Positions 1-6,051 are shown, counted from the first letter of the stretch. The stretch is DNA of 7,733 nucleotides from Rhodobacterales bacterium (GCA_009992615.1 JAACVA010000228.1:1-7733), one strand, 5' to 3'. The notes: a model not told the origin generated them from the sequence alone. A program made the numbers and translations.

Positions 1-685
1 CGGTAAAGGCTGCCCCAGCGTCGACACCTGTAGTGAGCGTGAAGGTCTGGCCCGCAGTGCTCCCGGAGGCCCCGCCGTCAATGAACGTCTGGGTTGCCGC
101 CTTGGCGGTCGTCACCGAGGCCGGGGTGCCATTGACGGCGTCCAGGATGCTGGTCGCCGAGCCAAAGGCTGCCGCGTCATTGACCACGAGCACGCCGTTG
201 ACTTCTGCGGCGATCTGGTTGTTGGACAGGCCGATGCCGGCTGCGGCCGCTTTTTGCGCCCAGTCGAGACCGACGTCGATCTTGTTGGTAACGGTCTCGG
301 AATCGGGCGACCCGCCGGTTGCGGCGTCCTGTGCCCCCTCGAGAATCGCCAGGATGATCTGGCCGACCGGGGTCGCGCCCGAATCCAGCTGACCGGTCCA
401 GAAGGTCAGGCCCGCCGCGTCGGGGGCGCGGCCAAAGAGGTTTGCATACACGGTCGTGATGAAGCTGCTGGAGCTCAGCACATCGGGCGTATCGAAGAAC
501 GGAAACTTGGCCTTGGTTTCCGCGGCGTTTGAAAACGCGGTCGCGACATCGGCCAGCGACATGCCGGCCTGGACCTGGTCGGTCCAGAACTGCAGACCCG
601 CGGGATCCGGTGCCCGGTCATAATAGGCCACATAAATGGCAGTTACCTGCTGCTGCGGCGTCAGTGTACTAGTGTTAATCGGCAT
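1..685 (-). CDS. DUF4214-domain secreted-type protein, N-terminal part (runs off the left edge)
   Basis: The reading frame is open from the start codon to the window edge (228 codons visible, C-terminus missing). Two DUF4214 repeats are clear. Repeat 1 is at residues about 15-57 with the core YDRAPDPAGLQFW, and repeat 2 is at about 75-119 with FGRAPDAAGLTFW. A low-complexity Ala/Gly/Thr-rich segment follows. The last visible residues, around GQTFTLTTGVD, resemble the start of the repetitive C-terminal part of RTX-like or S-layer-like alphaproteobacterial proteins. There is no Sec signal peptide, which fits type I secretion as known for many DUF4214/RTX proteins; that route is inference. Two ATGs compete, at 691-689 and 685-683 (codons 1 and 3 of the longer form). 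The second is chosen because the GAGGA motif is 7 nt before it but only 1 nt before the first. The substrate and function are unknown. Confidence 0.85.
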   Translation of the reverse strand, partial: MPINTSTLTPQQQVTAIYVAYYDRAPDPAGLQFWTDQVQAGMSLADVATAFSNAAETKAKFPFFDTPDVLSSSSFITTVYANLFGRAPDAAGLTFWTGQLDSGATPVGQIILAILEGAQDAATGGSPDSETVTNKIDVGLDWAQKAAAAGIGLSNNQIAAEVNGVLVVNDAAAFGSATSILDAVNGTPASVTTAKAATQTFIDGGASGSTAGQTFTLTTGVDAGAAFT

Positions 686-692
686 TTTCATG

Positions 693-697
693 TCCTC
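693..697 (-). promoter_or_regulatory. Ribosome binding site that favours the second ATG of the DUF4214 gene
   Basis: The minus strand reads GAAGAGGAC directly before ATGAAAATG. The GAGGA core lies 1 nt from the first ATG and 7 nt from the ATG at 685-683, so the inner start has the normal spacing. Confidence 0.6.
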
Positions 698-798
698 TTC
701 GATGAGTCGATTTTGCGGCGTCTTGCCCAACGATCGGTGCATCTCCTGGTGGCAGTCTTGAGCACGGTCACGTAACGAACAACAGGTCGTCAGGAATC

Positions 799-827
799 CG
801 TATACATCTTGCTGGACAGGGGCGCAA
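799..827 (-). promoter_or_regulatory. Candidate sigma-70-like promoter for the DUF4214 gene
   Basis: On the minus strand TTGCGC (827-822) and TATACG (804-799) are separated by exactly 17 nt, in a locally A+T-richer stretch. Matches to consensus are 3/6 and 4/6. Transcription would begin near 792 and give a leader of about 100 nt. This is a pattern match only. Confidence 0.3.
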
Positions 828-859
828 GAAAAGATATACAGCAAATCTCATACCCCCCT

Positions 860-892
860 CCGGGCTGTTTCCGGGCTGTTTCCGGGCTGTTT
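860..892. repeat. Three tandem copies of an 11-bp unit
   Basis: The unit CCGGGCTGTTT occurs three times without a mismatch, followed by a broken fourth copy (TCCGGGG). It lies in the non-coding region between the DUF4214 gene and the glycosyltransferase. Replication slippage is the simplest origin; clustered protein-binding sites are an alternative. Confidence 0.9.
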
Positions 893-949
893 TCCGGGGC
901 GCGGGGGGCGATGCCCATTACAGGTTGTAAACGCTGCGTGCGGTCCCGC

Positions 950-973
950 ATCGGGTGATTAATCGGGTGATTA
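950..973. repeat. Two tandem copies of a 12-bp unit
   Basis: ATCGGGTGATTA is repeated exactly, head to tail, about 40 bp upstream of the glycosyltransferase start. The copies are A+T-richer than their surroundings and sit where a promoter or operator would be expected, but no convincing -35/-10 pair was found. Confidence 0.9.
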
Positions 974-993
974 ACAGCGCGCTCCGGACCCGC

Positions 994-999
994 GAAGGA
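994..999 (+). promoter_or_regulatory. Shine-Dalgarno sequence upstream of the glycosyltransferase
   Basis: GAAGGA lies 6 nt before an out-of-frame ATG at 1006, 13 nt before the in-frame ATG at 1013 and 25 nt before the in-frame ATG at 1025. The best-spaced start is therefore not in the glycosyltransferase frame. Confidence 0.45.
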
Positions 1000-1004
1000 T
1001 CAAA

Positions 1005-1028
1005 GATGCCCCATGAGATGCCCCATGG
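1005..1028. repeat. 12-bp tandem duplication spanning the glycosyltransferase start codons
   Basis: GATGCCCCATGA is followed directly by GATGCCCCATGG (11 of 12 bases identical). The duplication creates the two in-frame ATGs at 1013 and 1025 and two further ATGs in another frame (1006 and 1018). It therefore changes the start-codon choice of the downstream gene. Confidence 0.85.
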
Positions 1029-2281
1029 CCAATGTCGTCTATGACCTGACAGAGGTGTTCGTGGCCTCGACGGGGAAATACCCGTATTACGGCATCGTCC
1101 GCGTGGTCGCGGAAATCGGCCGCGAGCTGTACCTGATCGACCCGGACCTGCGTTTCGCGATCTTCTCGCACGCGCATGACCGGTTCTTCGAGGTTCATCC
1201 GGGCATCGACCCCGAAACCGGCCGGGTCAGCCTGAACATCCCGGAAGGCGTCCGGCAGATACATCACCTGCGCAAGACGTTCTATTCCCGGAACCGGCTG
1301 CGCGACGCCCTGCTGCCGCTGGCGCAGAGGATCGTTCGCGGAATCAACCGGTCCCGCTGGCGCCGCGCGAACCTGTCCCTCAAAGAGCTGGACATGACCG
1401 GCAAGACGCTGGTTTCAACCGGGCGTCCGAAACACATGGTCGCGGCCTTGAATGCGCTCGATAATGCCGGTGTGTCCTGCACGTTCATTCCGCTGTTGCA
1501 CGACATGTTCCCGCTGCATGATGTCTCGCCGCGGGCCGCCGGCGCGTTTCCCCTGACCTTTGCCGGCGACAATCGCCGGGTGATCAGCCGCGCCTCCAGG
1601 ATCATTGCGAACTCCCGGTTCACGAAATCCGACATCGAGACCTTTTCCCGCAAGGGCGTCCTGCCCCCCCTGCCCGAAATCGTCGCCGTGCCCCTGTGCC
1701 ACGAATCCCGTGACGGCACGGACCCCGCGGCCGACGAGATTCCCGAAACGCCGTATCTGCTGACCGTGGGGGCCACGATCGGCCGCAAGAATCTGGAAAC
1801 CGTGTTCGAGGCGATGTGCCTGCTCGAAGCCTCCGGCGCGCCGCTGCCGCGGCTTGTCCTGGCGGGCGCGCCCCGCAAGCATGTCCGGGACCACCTCGCG
1901 CAGGACCGCTACGCCCGTATCCGCCCCGTCATCGACATGCTGCCCAGCCCGAACCAGACCAGGCTCAACCAGCTCTATCGACATGCCATGGCGCTGGTCC
2001 TGCCGAGCCGCATGGAGGGGTGGGGATTGCCGGCGGGCGAGGCCTTGTGGAACGGAACCCCCGCGATCTGCTCGACGGCCCCCGTACTCTACGAGGTCTG
2101 TGGCGAGCTTGGCCTCTATTTCGACCCCGACAAGCCCGAAGAGCTTGCGGCGCTTGTCGCGCGCCTGCAGACCGACCGCGGCTTTGCCGAAACTGTGCGG
2201 GCGCGCATCGCGGCGGCCTTCGACAGCCTGCGCACTTGGGAGGATGTCGCCCGCGACGTCAGGCGCGTCTACGAAGGCTGA
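1013..2281 (+). CDS. GT4-type (GT-B fold) glycosyltransferase
   Basis: The product is 422 residues from the ATG at 1013, or 418 from the ATG at 1025. It should transfer a sugar from a nucleotide-sugar donor to a glycan or lipid-linked acceptor on the cytoplasmic side. The C-terminal half is typical of GT4: LLTVGATIGRKN at about 249-260 opens the donor-binding domain, and EGWGLPAGE at 335-343 is the EX7E motif with E335 and E343. The N-terminal domain has YYGIVRVVAEI (25-35), LHDMFPLHD (162-170) and the SRIIANSRFTKSDI stretch (about 195-208). No signal peptide or membrane segment is seen. The length is normal for the family. It stands alone on the plus strand, convergent with repC. Sugar and acceptor cannot be predicted. 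M5 may be the ancestral start, because residues 1-4 come from a short duplication. Confidence 0.9.
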   Translation: MRCPMANVVYDLTEVFVASTGKYPYYGIVRVVAEIGRELYLIDPDLRFAIFSHAHDRFFEVHPGIDPETGRVSLNIPEGVRQIHHLRKTFYSRNRLRDALLPLAQRIVRGINRSRWRRANLSLKELDMTGKTLVSTGRPKHMVAALNALDNAGVSCTFIPLLHDMFPLHDVSPRAAGAFPLTFAGDNRRVISRASRIIANSRFTKSDIETFSRKGVLPPLPEIVAVPLCHESRDGTDPAADEIPETPYLLTVGATIGRKNLETVFEAMCLLEASGAPLPRLVLAGAPRKHVRDHLAQDRYARIRPVIDMLPSPNQTRLNQLYRHAMALVLPSRMEGWGLPAGEALWNGTPAICSTAPVLYEVCGELGLYFDPDKPEELAALVARLQTDRGFAETVRARIAAAFDSLRTWEDVARDVRRVYEG

Positions 2282-2329
2282 CCCGGCCGCCCCCCCACCA
2301 TCCCTCCACTGGGCGTGCCGGGTTGGCAC
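2281..2329. terminator. Weak hairpin region in the convergent junction after the glycosyltransferase
   Basis: ACCCGGC (2281-2287) pairs with GCCGGGT (2317-2323) across a 29-nt loop. Alternatively GTGCC (2315-2319) pairs with GGCAC (2325-2329) across 5 nt. The two folds exclude each other and neither is followed by a T-run, so a classical intrinsic terminator is not established. Confidence 0.2.
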
Positions 2330-2330
2330 A

Positions 2331-2346
2331 GTTGACAGCTGTCAAT
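2331..2346. promoter_or_regulatory. parS: parS-like centromere palindrome, copy 1 (one mismatch)
   Basis: GTTGACAGCTGTCAAT equals the perfect 16-bp palindrome found at two other places except for its last base. The form GTTNNNNGC...AAC is the established shape of RepB-binding parS sites of repABC plasmids. It lies 15 bp past the repC stop codon and 44 bp centre-to-centre from copy 2. Confidence 0.8.
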
Positions 2347-2357
2347 TCCCCCCAAGA

Positions 2358-3587
2358 TCACGGCACGGCCCCTTGTTGACAGCTGTCAACCGCGGGCCGA
2401 TCCGGATTGAGGAGCGCCATCACCATCGGTCCGGGTGAAAAGGCCCCCTCGGCGGCCTTGCGGGTCAGACTGCGCAAATAGCCGCCCGGACTGCGGATAT
2501 GTTGGATCCGTTGCAGGATGCAGACCAGGGCAATCGCCGCCGTGGGATGTCCCATCGTTCGGATGGCCACCTGCCAGGCGTCCGGTGACACCCCCATCAT
2601 GCCCCGCACGAAATCCGCGGCATGGCAGAGATCGGACCAGCGTCTTATGCCGTCCTCGGCATAATCGAGAATATCCGGGCACGCCTTGACCACCAGCATC
2701 AGCGGCAGCCTCGGCTCTGTCGGGGGAAGTGGCGTGATGTCCGCCGCCGCCCGCGCATTTTCGATGCAGGGTTCAAGACAAGAGGAGTCTGGTTTTGAAG
2801 TCTGATAGTGCCGCCCGGACTCGCTGTCATTGCCGCTCGAATTTTCTGATTCAGAGGCACCGGTCACCACGATCAGATCCCGGATCAGATCCCGGATCTG
2901 CGCCAGGAACGTCCTGAGCTCGTCACGCAGGGCCTGGGCCGCGCCGATATCCGCCTTGCGCCGCGAGCGGCGGTGCAGGTCGAGCAGGGCGGCGCCCAGC
3001 TCCTCCCAGTCCGGGCCGTTCAGCGTCCCGGACCCGTAATCCAGCAGCTTGATCGCATCCCGCTTGAGCAGGGTGATCTCTTCGCGCAGGCGGCGCTTGC
3101 GGTCCTCGGTCTCGCGCAGGGCCTGGGCGGCGCGGGCGATTTCCTCGGCCCGCACCAGCAGCGGGCGCAGATCAAAGCCAAAGGCGCGGGCAATGGTGCC
3201 GTCCGCGCCGCGCGCGGCATAGCGCTTGCCGTTGGGGCTGTCATGGCGGCGAATCACCCCCGCTTGCACCAATGCGGCCAGATGGCGGCGCAGGGTGCTC
3301 TCGGCCATGCCGTGGGCGCGCTGCGACAGGGCGGCGTTGGAGGGGAACACGATCAGCGCGCCGCCATCCTCGAGATCCTTGGCCGGATGAAAGGACAGCA
3401 GGGCCGACAGAACGGTGAGGTCGCGGTCGCTCAGGCCAAAGGCGGTGCGGGCGGCGCAAAGCTCGTGAAACAGGCCCCATTTGTCGCTTTGGGGCAGGGG
3501 GGCGGGCGCCGTGGCGGCCTGACCCTGTTTCAGCAGCTCATAGCTCATCCGCCGCGGCCCGAAGGGGGTCATCGTCAGAATTTCCAT
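2358..3587 (-). CDS. repC: RepC replication initiator of a repABC replicon
   Basis: The product is 409 residues from the ATG at 3587-3585. It starts replication of the plasmid by binding an origin that, in studied repABC plasmids, lies inside repC. Visible features: the N-terminal TPFG motif typical of RepC (residues 7-10); a winged-helix-like region at about 55-120 containing ALSQRAHGMAESTLRRHLAALVQ; a charged, probably coiled segment at about 147-190; a Ser/Asp/Glu-rich linker at about 243-263; and a conserved C-terminal block with RSPGGYLRSLTRKA (365-378). The frame is also open from a TTG at 3602, and an ATG at 3572 is another candidate. All have weak Shine-Dalgarno sequences, which suits a gene controlled at translation. 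The last codons (AVDSCQQGAVP) overlap a parS palindrome. Expression is probably limited by the antisense RNA upstream. Confidence 0.93.
   Translation of the reverse strand: MEILTMTPFGPRRMSYELLKQGQAATAPAPLPQSDKWGLFHELCAARTAFGLSDRDLTVLSALLSFHPAKDLEDGGALIVFPSNAALSQRAHGMAESTLRRHLAALVQAGVIRRHDSPNGKRYAARGADGTIARAFGFDLRPLLVRAEEIARAAQALRETEDRKRRLREEITLLKRDAIKLLDYGSGTLNGPDWEELGAALLDLHRRSRRKADIGAAQALRDELRTFLAQIRDLIRDLIVVTGASESENSSGNDSESGRHYQTSKPDSSCLEPCIENARAAADITPLPPTEPRLPLMLVVKACPDILDYAEDGIRRWSDLCHAADFVRGMMGVSPDAWQVAIRTMGHPTAAIALVCILQRIQHIRSPGGYLRSLTRKAAEGAFSPGPMVMALLNPDRPAVDSCQQGAVP
2375..2390. promoter_or_regulatory. parS: parS-like centromere palindrome, copy 2, inside the 3' end of repC
   Basis: GTTGACAGCTGTCAAC is a perfect 16-bp palindrome. 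It is read in repC as Val-Asp-Ser-Cys-Gln, so the sequence serves both as coding DNA and as a likely RepB-binding site. The flank CTTG on its left is shared with copy 3. Confidence 0.85.
2755..2900. other. oriV: Predicted replication origin segment (oriV) inside repC
   Basis: This stretch of repC is visibly richer in A+T than the G+C-rich DNA on both sides and encodes a poorly structured Ser/Glu/Asp-rich linker. In experimentally studied repABC plasmids the origin maps to an A+T-rich segment inside repC. The stretch also holds three GANTC sites (2785, 2818, 2848) and, at its right end, a GATC-rich tandem repeat. The boundaries are approximate and the function is inferred by analogy. Confidence 0.5.
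2871..2894. repeat. Two tandem copies of a 12-bp GATC-rich unit in repC
   Basis: GATCAGATCCCG is repeated exactly and followed by GATCT, so five GATC tetramers fall within 2871-2898. In the protein this gives the in-frame repeat RDLI-RDLI. It borders the A+T-rich segment and could be an iteron-like RepC site or a slippage product. Confidence 0.85.
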
Positions 3588-3637
3588 ATCGATTTTCCAC
3601 AAGACAAAACTTTTTCGCCCGCCGGGAACCGACGCTT

Positions 3638-3653
3638 GTTGACAGCTGTCAAC
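3638..3653. promoter_or_regulatory. parS: parS-like centromere palindrome, copy 3, in the repB-repC gap
   Basis: GTTGACAGCTGTCAAC is a perfect 16-bp palindrome identical to copy 2, including the CTTG to its left. It lies about 50 bp upstream of the repC start. Its left half contains the TTGACA that serves as -35 of the predicted antisense-RNA promoter. Confidence 0.85.
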
Positions 3654-3667
3654 GGATGGCCCATGTT
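3639..3667 (+). promoter_or_regulatory. Predicted promoter of the antisense RNA
   Basis: A perfect -35 TTGACA (3639-3644) is followed after 17 nt by CATGTT (3662-3667, 3 of 6 matches to TATAAT). Initiation would fall near 3674. The -10 is weak, but the spacing and the terminator about 50 nt downstream fit the known size of repABC antisense RNAs. Confidence 0.55.
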
Positions 3668-3673
3668 CTGAAT

Positions 3674-3730
3674 TGGATAGATTCAGACTTGAGGGCCTCT
3701 CGGGATACGTTCTCGGGGGGCTTTCTTTTT
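3674..3730 (+). ncRNA. Counter-transcribed RNA controlling repC (incompatibility RNA)
   Basis: repABC plasmids are known to encode a small antisense RNA of roughly 50-60 nt between repB and repC, transcribed opposite to the operon; it represses repC and causes incompatibility. Here a transcript from about 3674 to the T-run would be about 57 nt. It would have an unpaired 5' part of about 20 nt and a long 3' hairpin ending in U residues, the usual shape. It is fully complementary to the leader of the repC mRNA. The 5' end is estimated from the promoter; the 3' end is better supported by the terminator. Confidence 0.7.
3695..3730 (+). terminator. Intrinsic terminator of the antisense RNA
   Basis: Positions 3695-3705 pair with 3711-3721 in an 11-bp stem with a 5-nt loop (TACGT), followed by TTTCTTTTT (3722-3730). 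Three pairs are G-U in the plus-strand RNA and would become A-C mismatches in the minus-strand RNA. The hairpin is therefore much stronger in the plus orientation, which fits an antisense transcript and lets the operon read through. Confidence 0.8.
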
Positions 3731-3760
3731 GCGTTCTGTCTGTCTGTGCCTCCTTGTGGT

Positions 3761-4777
3761 TTAAGGTTTCGTTAACCGGCCGCGCGCGGGGCGCGGCCGG
3801 GCCTGGCCATCATCGCCGTCCTTCCAGCGATGGTGGAGCTCTGGCAGCGCCGCGATCAGCCAGTCGGCAAATCCCGGCGCGCTCTTGTCCGACAGCTTGA
3901 GCAGCGTCGCGCCCGATCTGCGGCGCACCTGCCCGAGGGGCTCGCCCGCGGCCCCCCGGAGCGGGGTGTCGGGCGCGGCCGCGCGGCGCGGGCGGCCGGG
4001 CTTGCCGTGGTGACGCCCGATCGTCGCATAAAGCGCCTCGAACCGCGCATCGGAACTGTGCCCGTCCTGCGCGAGATTGACCGTGGCAATGGCCTCGTCG
4101 ACCGAGAACACATCCGCCTCGATCCATTCGGCCAGGGTCAGCCAGCGGTCGCGCCCGACCGACGGGGCCGACCCGATCATCTCTATCAGGTCGGGCGAGA
4201 GCCGATCCACCACGGAAAACATACGTGAAATCAATGTCTTGTCTATATGAAGCGCGGCGCAGATCGTGGCCCGGTCATAGCCGAGATCGCGCATCTGGCG
4301 GGCGAAATTCGCCTTTTCGATAAAGCTCAGATCGCGGCGGGCGGCGTTTTCCTGGCCCTGCGCGAGGATCAGCTCGCGGTCATCGAGCCCGCGCACCAGC
4401 GCCTTGACCGGCTGGCCCAGATCGCGCAGCGCCAGAACCCGGCGGCGGCCATAGACCACCTGGTAGCGGTCCGCCACCTCGGGATGCGGCCGCAGCAGCA
4501 CCGGCACCTGCTGGCCGTGATCGCGGATCGAGACCATCAGCGCCCGGTGATCGGCCTCGTCGAAATCCAGCCGGTCACGCACCCCGCCCGCGTCGATCTG
4601 ATTGGGGTCGATCTCGAGCACAGAGCGCGCTTTCAGCCCGGCGATGGACTGGCTGACCGCCCCGATCGCCCCGCCGGAATAGCGCGGCCGGCTGGTGTCC
4701 ACGCGGGTCTCTTCCTGCGCCCCGTCATCGGCGGGCGGCACCTCCATCAGCCCCTTGAGGAGATCCTTGCGCGCCAT
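3761..4777 (-). CDS. repB: RepB, ParB-type centromere-binding partition protein
   Basis: The product is 338 residues, normal for RepB. It binds the parS palindromes and, with RepA, moves plasmid copies apart before division. Visible ParB/Srx motifs: SIRDHGQQVPVLLRP (83-97), the nucleotide-binding box GRRRVLAL (110-117), and ENAARRDLSFIEKA (143-156). These correspond to the conserved ParB boxes, including the CTP-binding arginine box known for ParB proteins. A helix-turn-helix follows at about 168-187 (RATICAALHIDKTLISRMFS). The C-terminal part is basic and rich in Arg, Gly and Pro at about 255-290, with a final segment likely used for dimerisation. The gene starts 3 nt after the repA stop codon, so the two are surely co-transcribed. 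A short AGGA lies directly before the ATG, which suggests translational coupling. Confidence 0.95.
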   Translation of the reverse strand: MARKDLLKGLMEVPPADDGAQEETRVDTSRPRYSGGAIGAVSQSIAGLKARSVLEIDPNQIDAGGVRDRLDFDEADHRALMVSIRDHGQQVPVLLRPHPEVADRYQVVYGRRRVLALRDLGQPVKALVRGLDDRELILAQGQENAARRDLSFIEKANFARQMRDLGYDRATICAALHIDKTLISRMFSVVDRLSPDLIEMIGSAPSVGRDRWLTLAEWIEADVFSVDEAIATVNLAQDGHSSDARFEALYATIGRHHGKPGRPRRAAAPDTPLRGAAGEPLGQVRRRSGATLLKLSDKSAPGFADWLIAALPELHHRWKDGDDGQARPRPARGRLTKP

Positions 4778-4780
4778 GTC

Positions 4781-5959
4781 CTAGCCGCGCCCCCACGCCG
4801 CCTGTATGAGCCCCTCGATCTCGCCATTCACCGCGTTGAGGCTCTCCATCGCGCGCTCATAGGTGGTGCGGGTGAACTGGCCCTTGTCGATCTCGTAGAG
4901 CGTCTGCTTGGTGATCCCGGCATCCGATATGGCGGTGGATTTCAGCACCGTGTGATTGAGCACATGTTCGCCGAACATCGAGCGCATGAAGCTGACCATC
5001 TGGTTCTGCGGCCCGTCGCCGGGCTCGTAGCGGGTGATGACGTAGCGCATCCAGTCATAGGACATGCTGCCCCCCGCCTCGGAAACCACGCCCAGCAGGT
5101 TCGAGGTCATCAGCAGGAACTGGCACATGCTCATCACGTCGAGCATCTGAGGATGCACCGTGACCAGCACCGCCGTGGCCGCCGACAGCGCCGACATGGT
5201 CAGAAAGCCCAGCTGTGGCGGACAGTCGATCACCACCACGTCGTAATTGCCCTCGACCTCGGCCAGCGCGTCGCCGACGCGGGTAAAGAACAGCGTGCCA
5301 TCCCGCTCGGCCAGCGCGCGCGGGGTCTCGTGCTCGAATTCCATGACGTCGAGATTGCCCGGCACGATGTCGAGATTGGTGAAATAGCTGCCCCGGATCA
5401 CCTGGCTGAGCGGCACCGGGTCCTCATAGCGGATCGCGTCGTAGAGCGTGCCGCCGTCGAGCAGGTCGAATTCCGGCTGAAACCCGTGCAGTGCCGAAAA
5501 GCTGGCCTGCGGGTCGAGATCAATGCCCAGCACCCGATAGCCGTCGAGCGCCATCTTCTGCGCCAGATGCGCGGCGGTGGTGGTCTTGCCCGAACCGCCC
5601 TTGAAATTGATCACCGTGATGACCTGCAGGTGATCGCCCGCACGCCGCCCCGGCAGGTAGGTGCCCGCGCTCTTGGCGCCGGCCTCGAGCAGCCTGCGCA
5701 GGTTCTGGATGTCGGCGGTGGTGTAATAGCGCCGTCCGCCGGCGCGGATCTCGGGGGAGGGGCCCTTGCCATCGAGATGCAGCTTGCGCAGGTAGGCGTC
5801 CTTGACGCCCAAGAGCCGCGCCGCCTCGCCGCTGGTGAATTTCCGCATCTCCTTGCGGGAATCGGGCGGGAAGAGCTGCGCCCGGTGGGCCTGCAGCCGC
5901 TCCGAGAGCCTCCGCGCGTGCTCTCCGACAAGACGGTCGATCCGCGTGCTGTTCATCAT
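4781..5959 (-). CDS. repA: RepA, ParA-type partition ATPase and operon repressor
   Basis: The product is 392 residues, normal for RepA of repABC plasmids. It is a Walker-type ATPase that drives partition with RepB, and in studied plasmids it also represses the operon promoter. An N-terminal DNA-binding domain with a MerR-like helix-turn-helix is visible at about 41-90 (FTSGEAARLLGVKDAYLRKL). The deviant Walker A motif KGGSGKTTT is at 120-128, with the signature lysine K120. The A' motif IDLDPQAS is at 146-152, and Walker B YDVVVIDCPPQ is at 239-249. Two adjacent ATGs (5959 and 5956) are possible starts. The GGTGAG upstream is 2 and 5 nt away, so the second is slightly better placed and the product may be one residue shorter. 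It is the first gene of the operon. Confidence 0.96.
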   Translation of the reverse strand: MMNSTRIDRLVGEHARRLSERLQAHRAQLFPPDSRKEMRKFTSGEAARLLGVKDAYLRKLHLDGKGPSPEIRAGGRRYYTTADIQNLRRLLEAGAKSAGTYLPGRRAGDHLQVITVINFKGGSGKTTTAAHLAQKMALDGYRVLGIDLDPQASFSALHGFQPEFDLLDGGTLYDAIRYEDPVPLSQVIRGSYFTNLDIVPGNLDVMEFEHETPRALAERDGTLFFTRVGDALAEVEGNYDVVVIDCPPQLGFLTMSALSAATAVLVTVHPQMLDVMSMCQFLLMTSNLLGVVSEAGGSMSYDWMRYVITRYEPGDGPQNQMVSFMRSMFGEHVLNHTVLKSTAISDAGITKQTLYEIDKGQFTRTTYERAMESLNAVNGEIEGLIQAAWGRG

Positions 5960-6000
5960 CTCTCACCAAGGGCGCGGTCGTTAGTTACGGTTTGCCGCGC

Positions 6001-6028
6001 CATAACACCCTATGAGCGTAATGTTATG
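6001..6028. promoter_or_regulatory. Inverted repeat over the repA -10 region, probable operator
   Basis: CATAACA (6001-6007) and TGTTATG (6022-6028) are perfect inverted repeats with a 14-bp spacer. The right arm covers the predicted -10 hexamer of the repA promoter, and the left arm falls just downstream of the expected transcription start. This is the layout of a repressor site. RepA, which autoregulates repABC operons in studied cases, is the natural candidate. Confidence 0.55.
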
Positions 6029-6051
6029 CCGAGGCCGGCCCGGGCTGGCAA
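6023..6051 (-). promoter_or_regulatory. Predicted promoter of the repABC operon
   Basis: On the minus strand TTGCCA (6051-6046) and CATAAC (6028-6023) are separated by 17 nt, with 5 of 6 and 4 of 6 matches to the sigma-70 consensus. Transcription would start near 6016, giving a leader of about 57 nt before repA. Confidence 0.55.

Noticed and set aside
33..532. Two short plus-strand frames
   Set aside because: They lie opposite the DUF4214 gene, whose repeats are unmistakable on the minus strand.
1415..2329. A 304-codon minus-strand frame
   Set aside because: It is antisense to the glycosyltransferase, whose EX7E motif and full GT4 layout establish the coding strand.
2331..3653. The GTTGACAGCTGTCAAC copies read as LexA boxes, transposon ends or a CRISPR array
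   Set aside because: Alphaproteobacterial LexA sites have a direct-repeat form (GTTC-N7-GTTC). The copies are not spaced as CRISPR repeats, and no transposase is present. Position around repC and the palindromic form fit parS.
3736..3748. CTGT tetranucleotide run (about three copies)
   Set aside because: It is too short to call a functional microsatellite; it sits in the untranslated DNA just past the antisense-RNA terminator.
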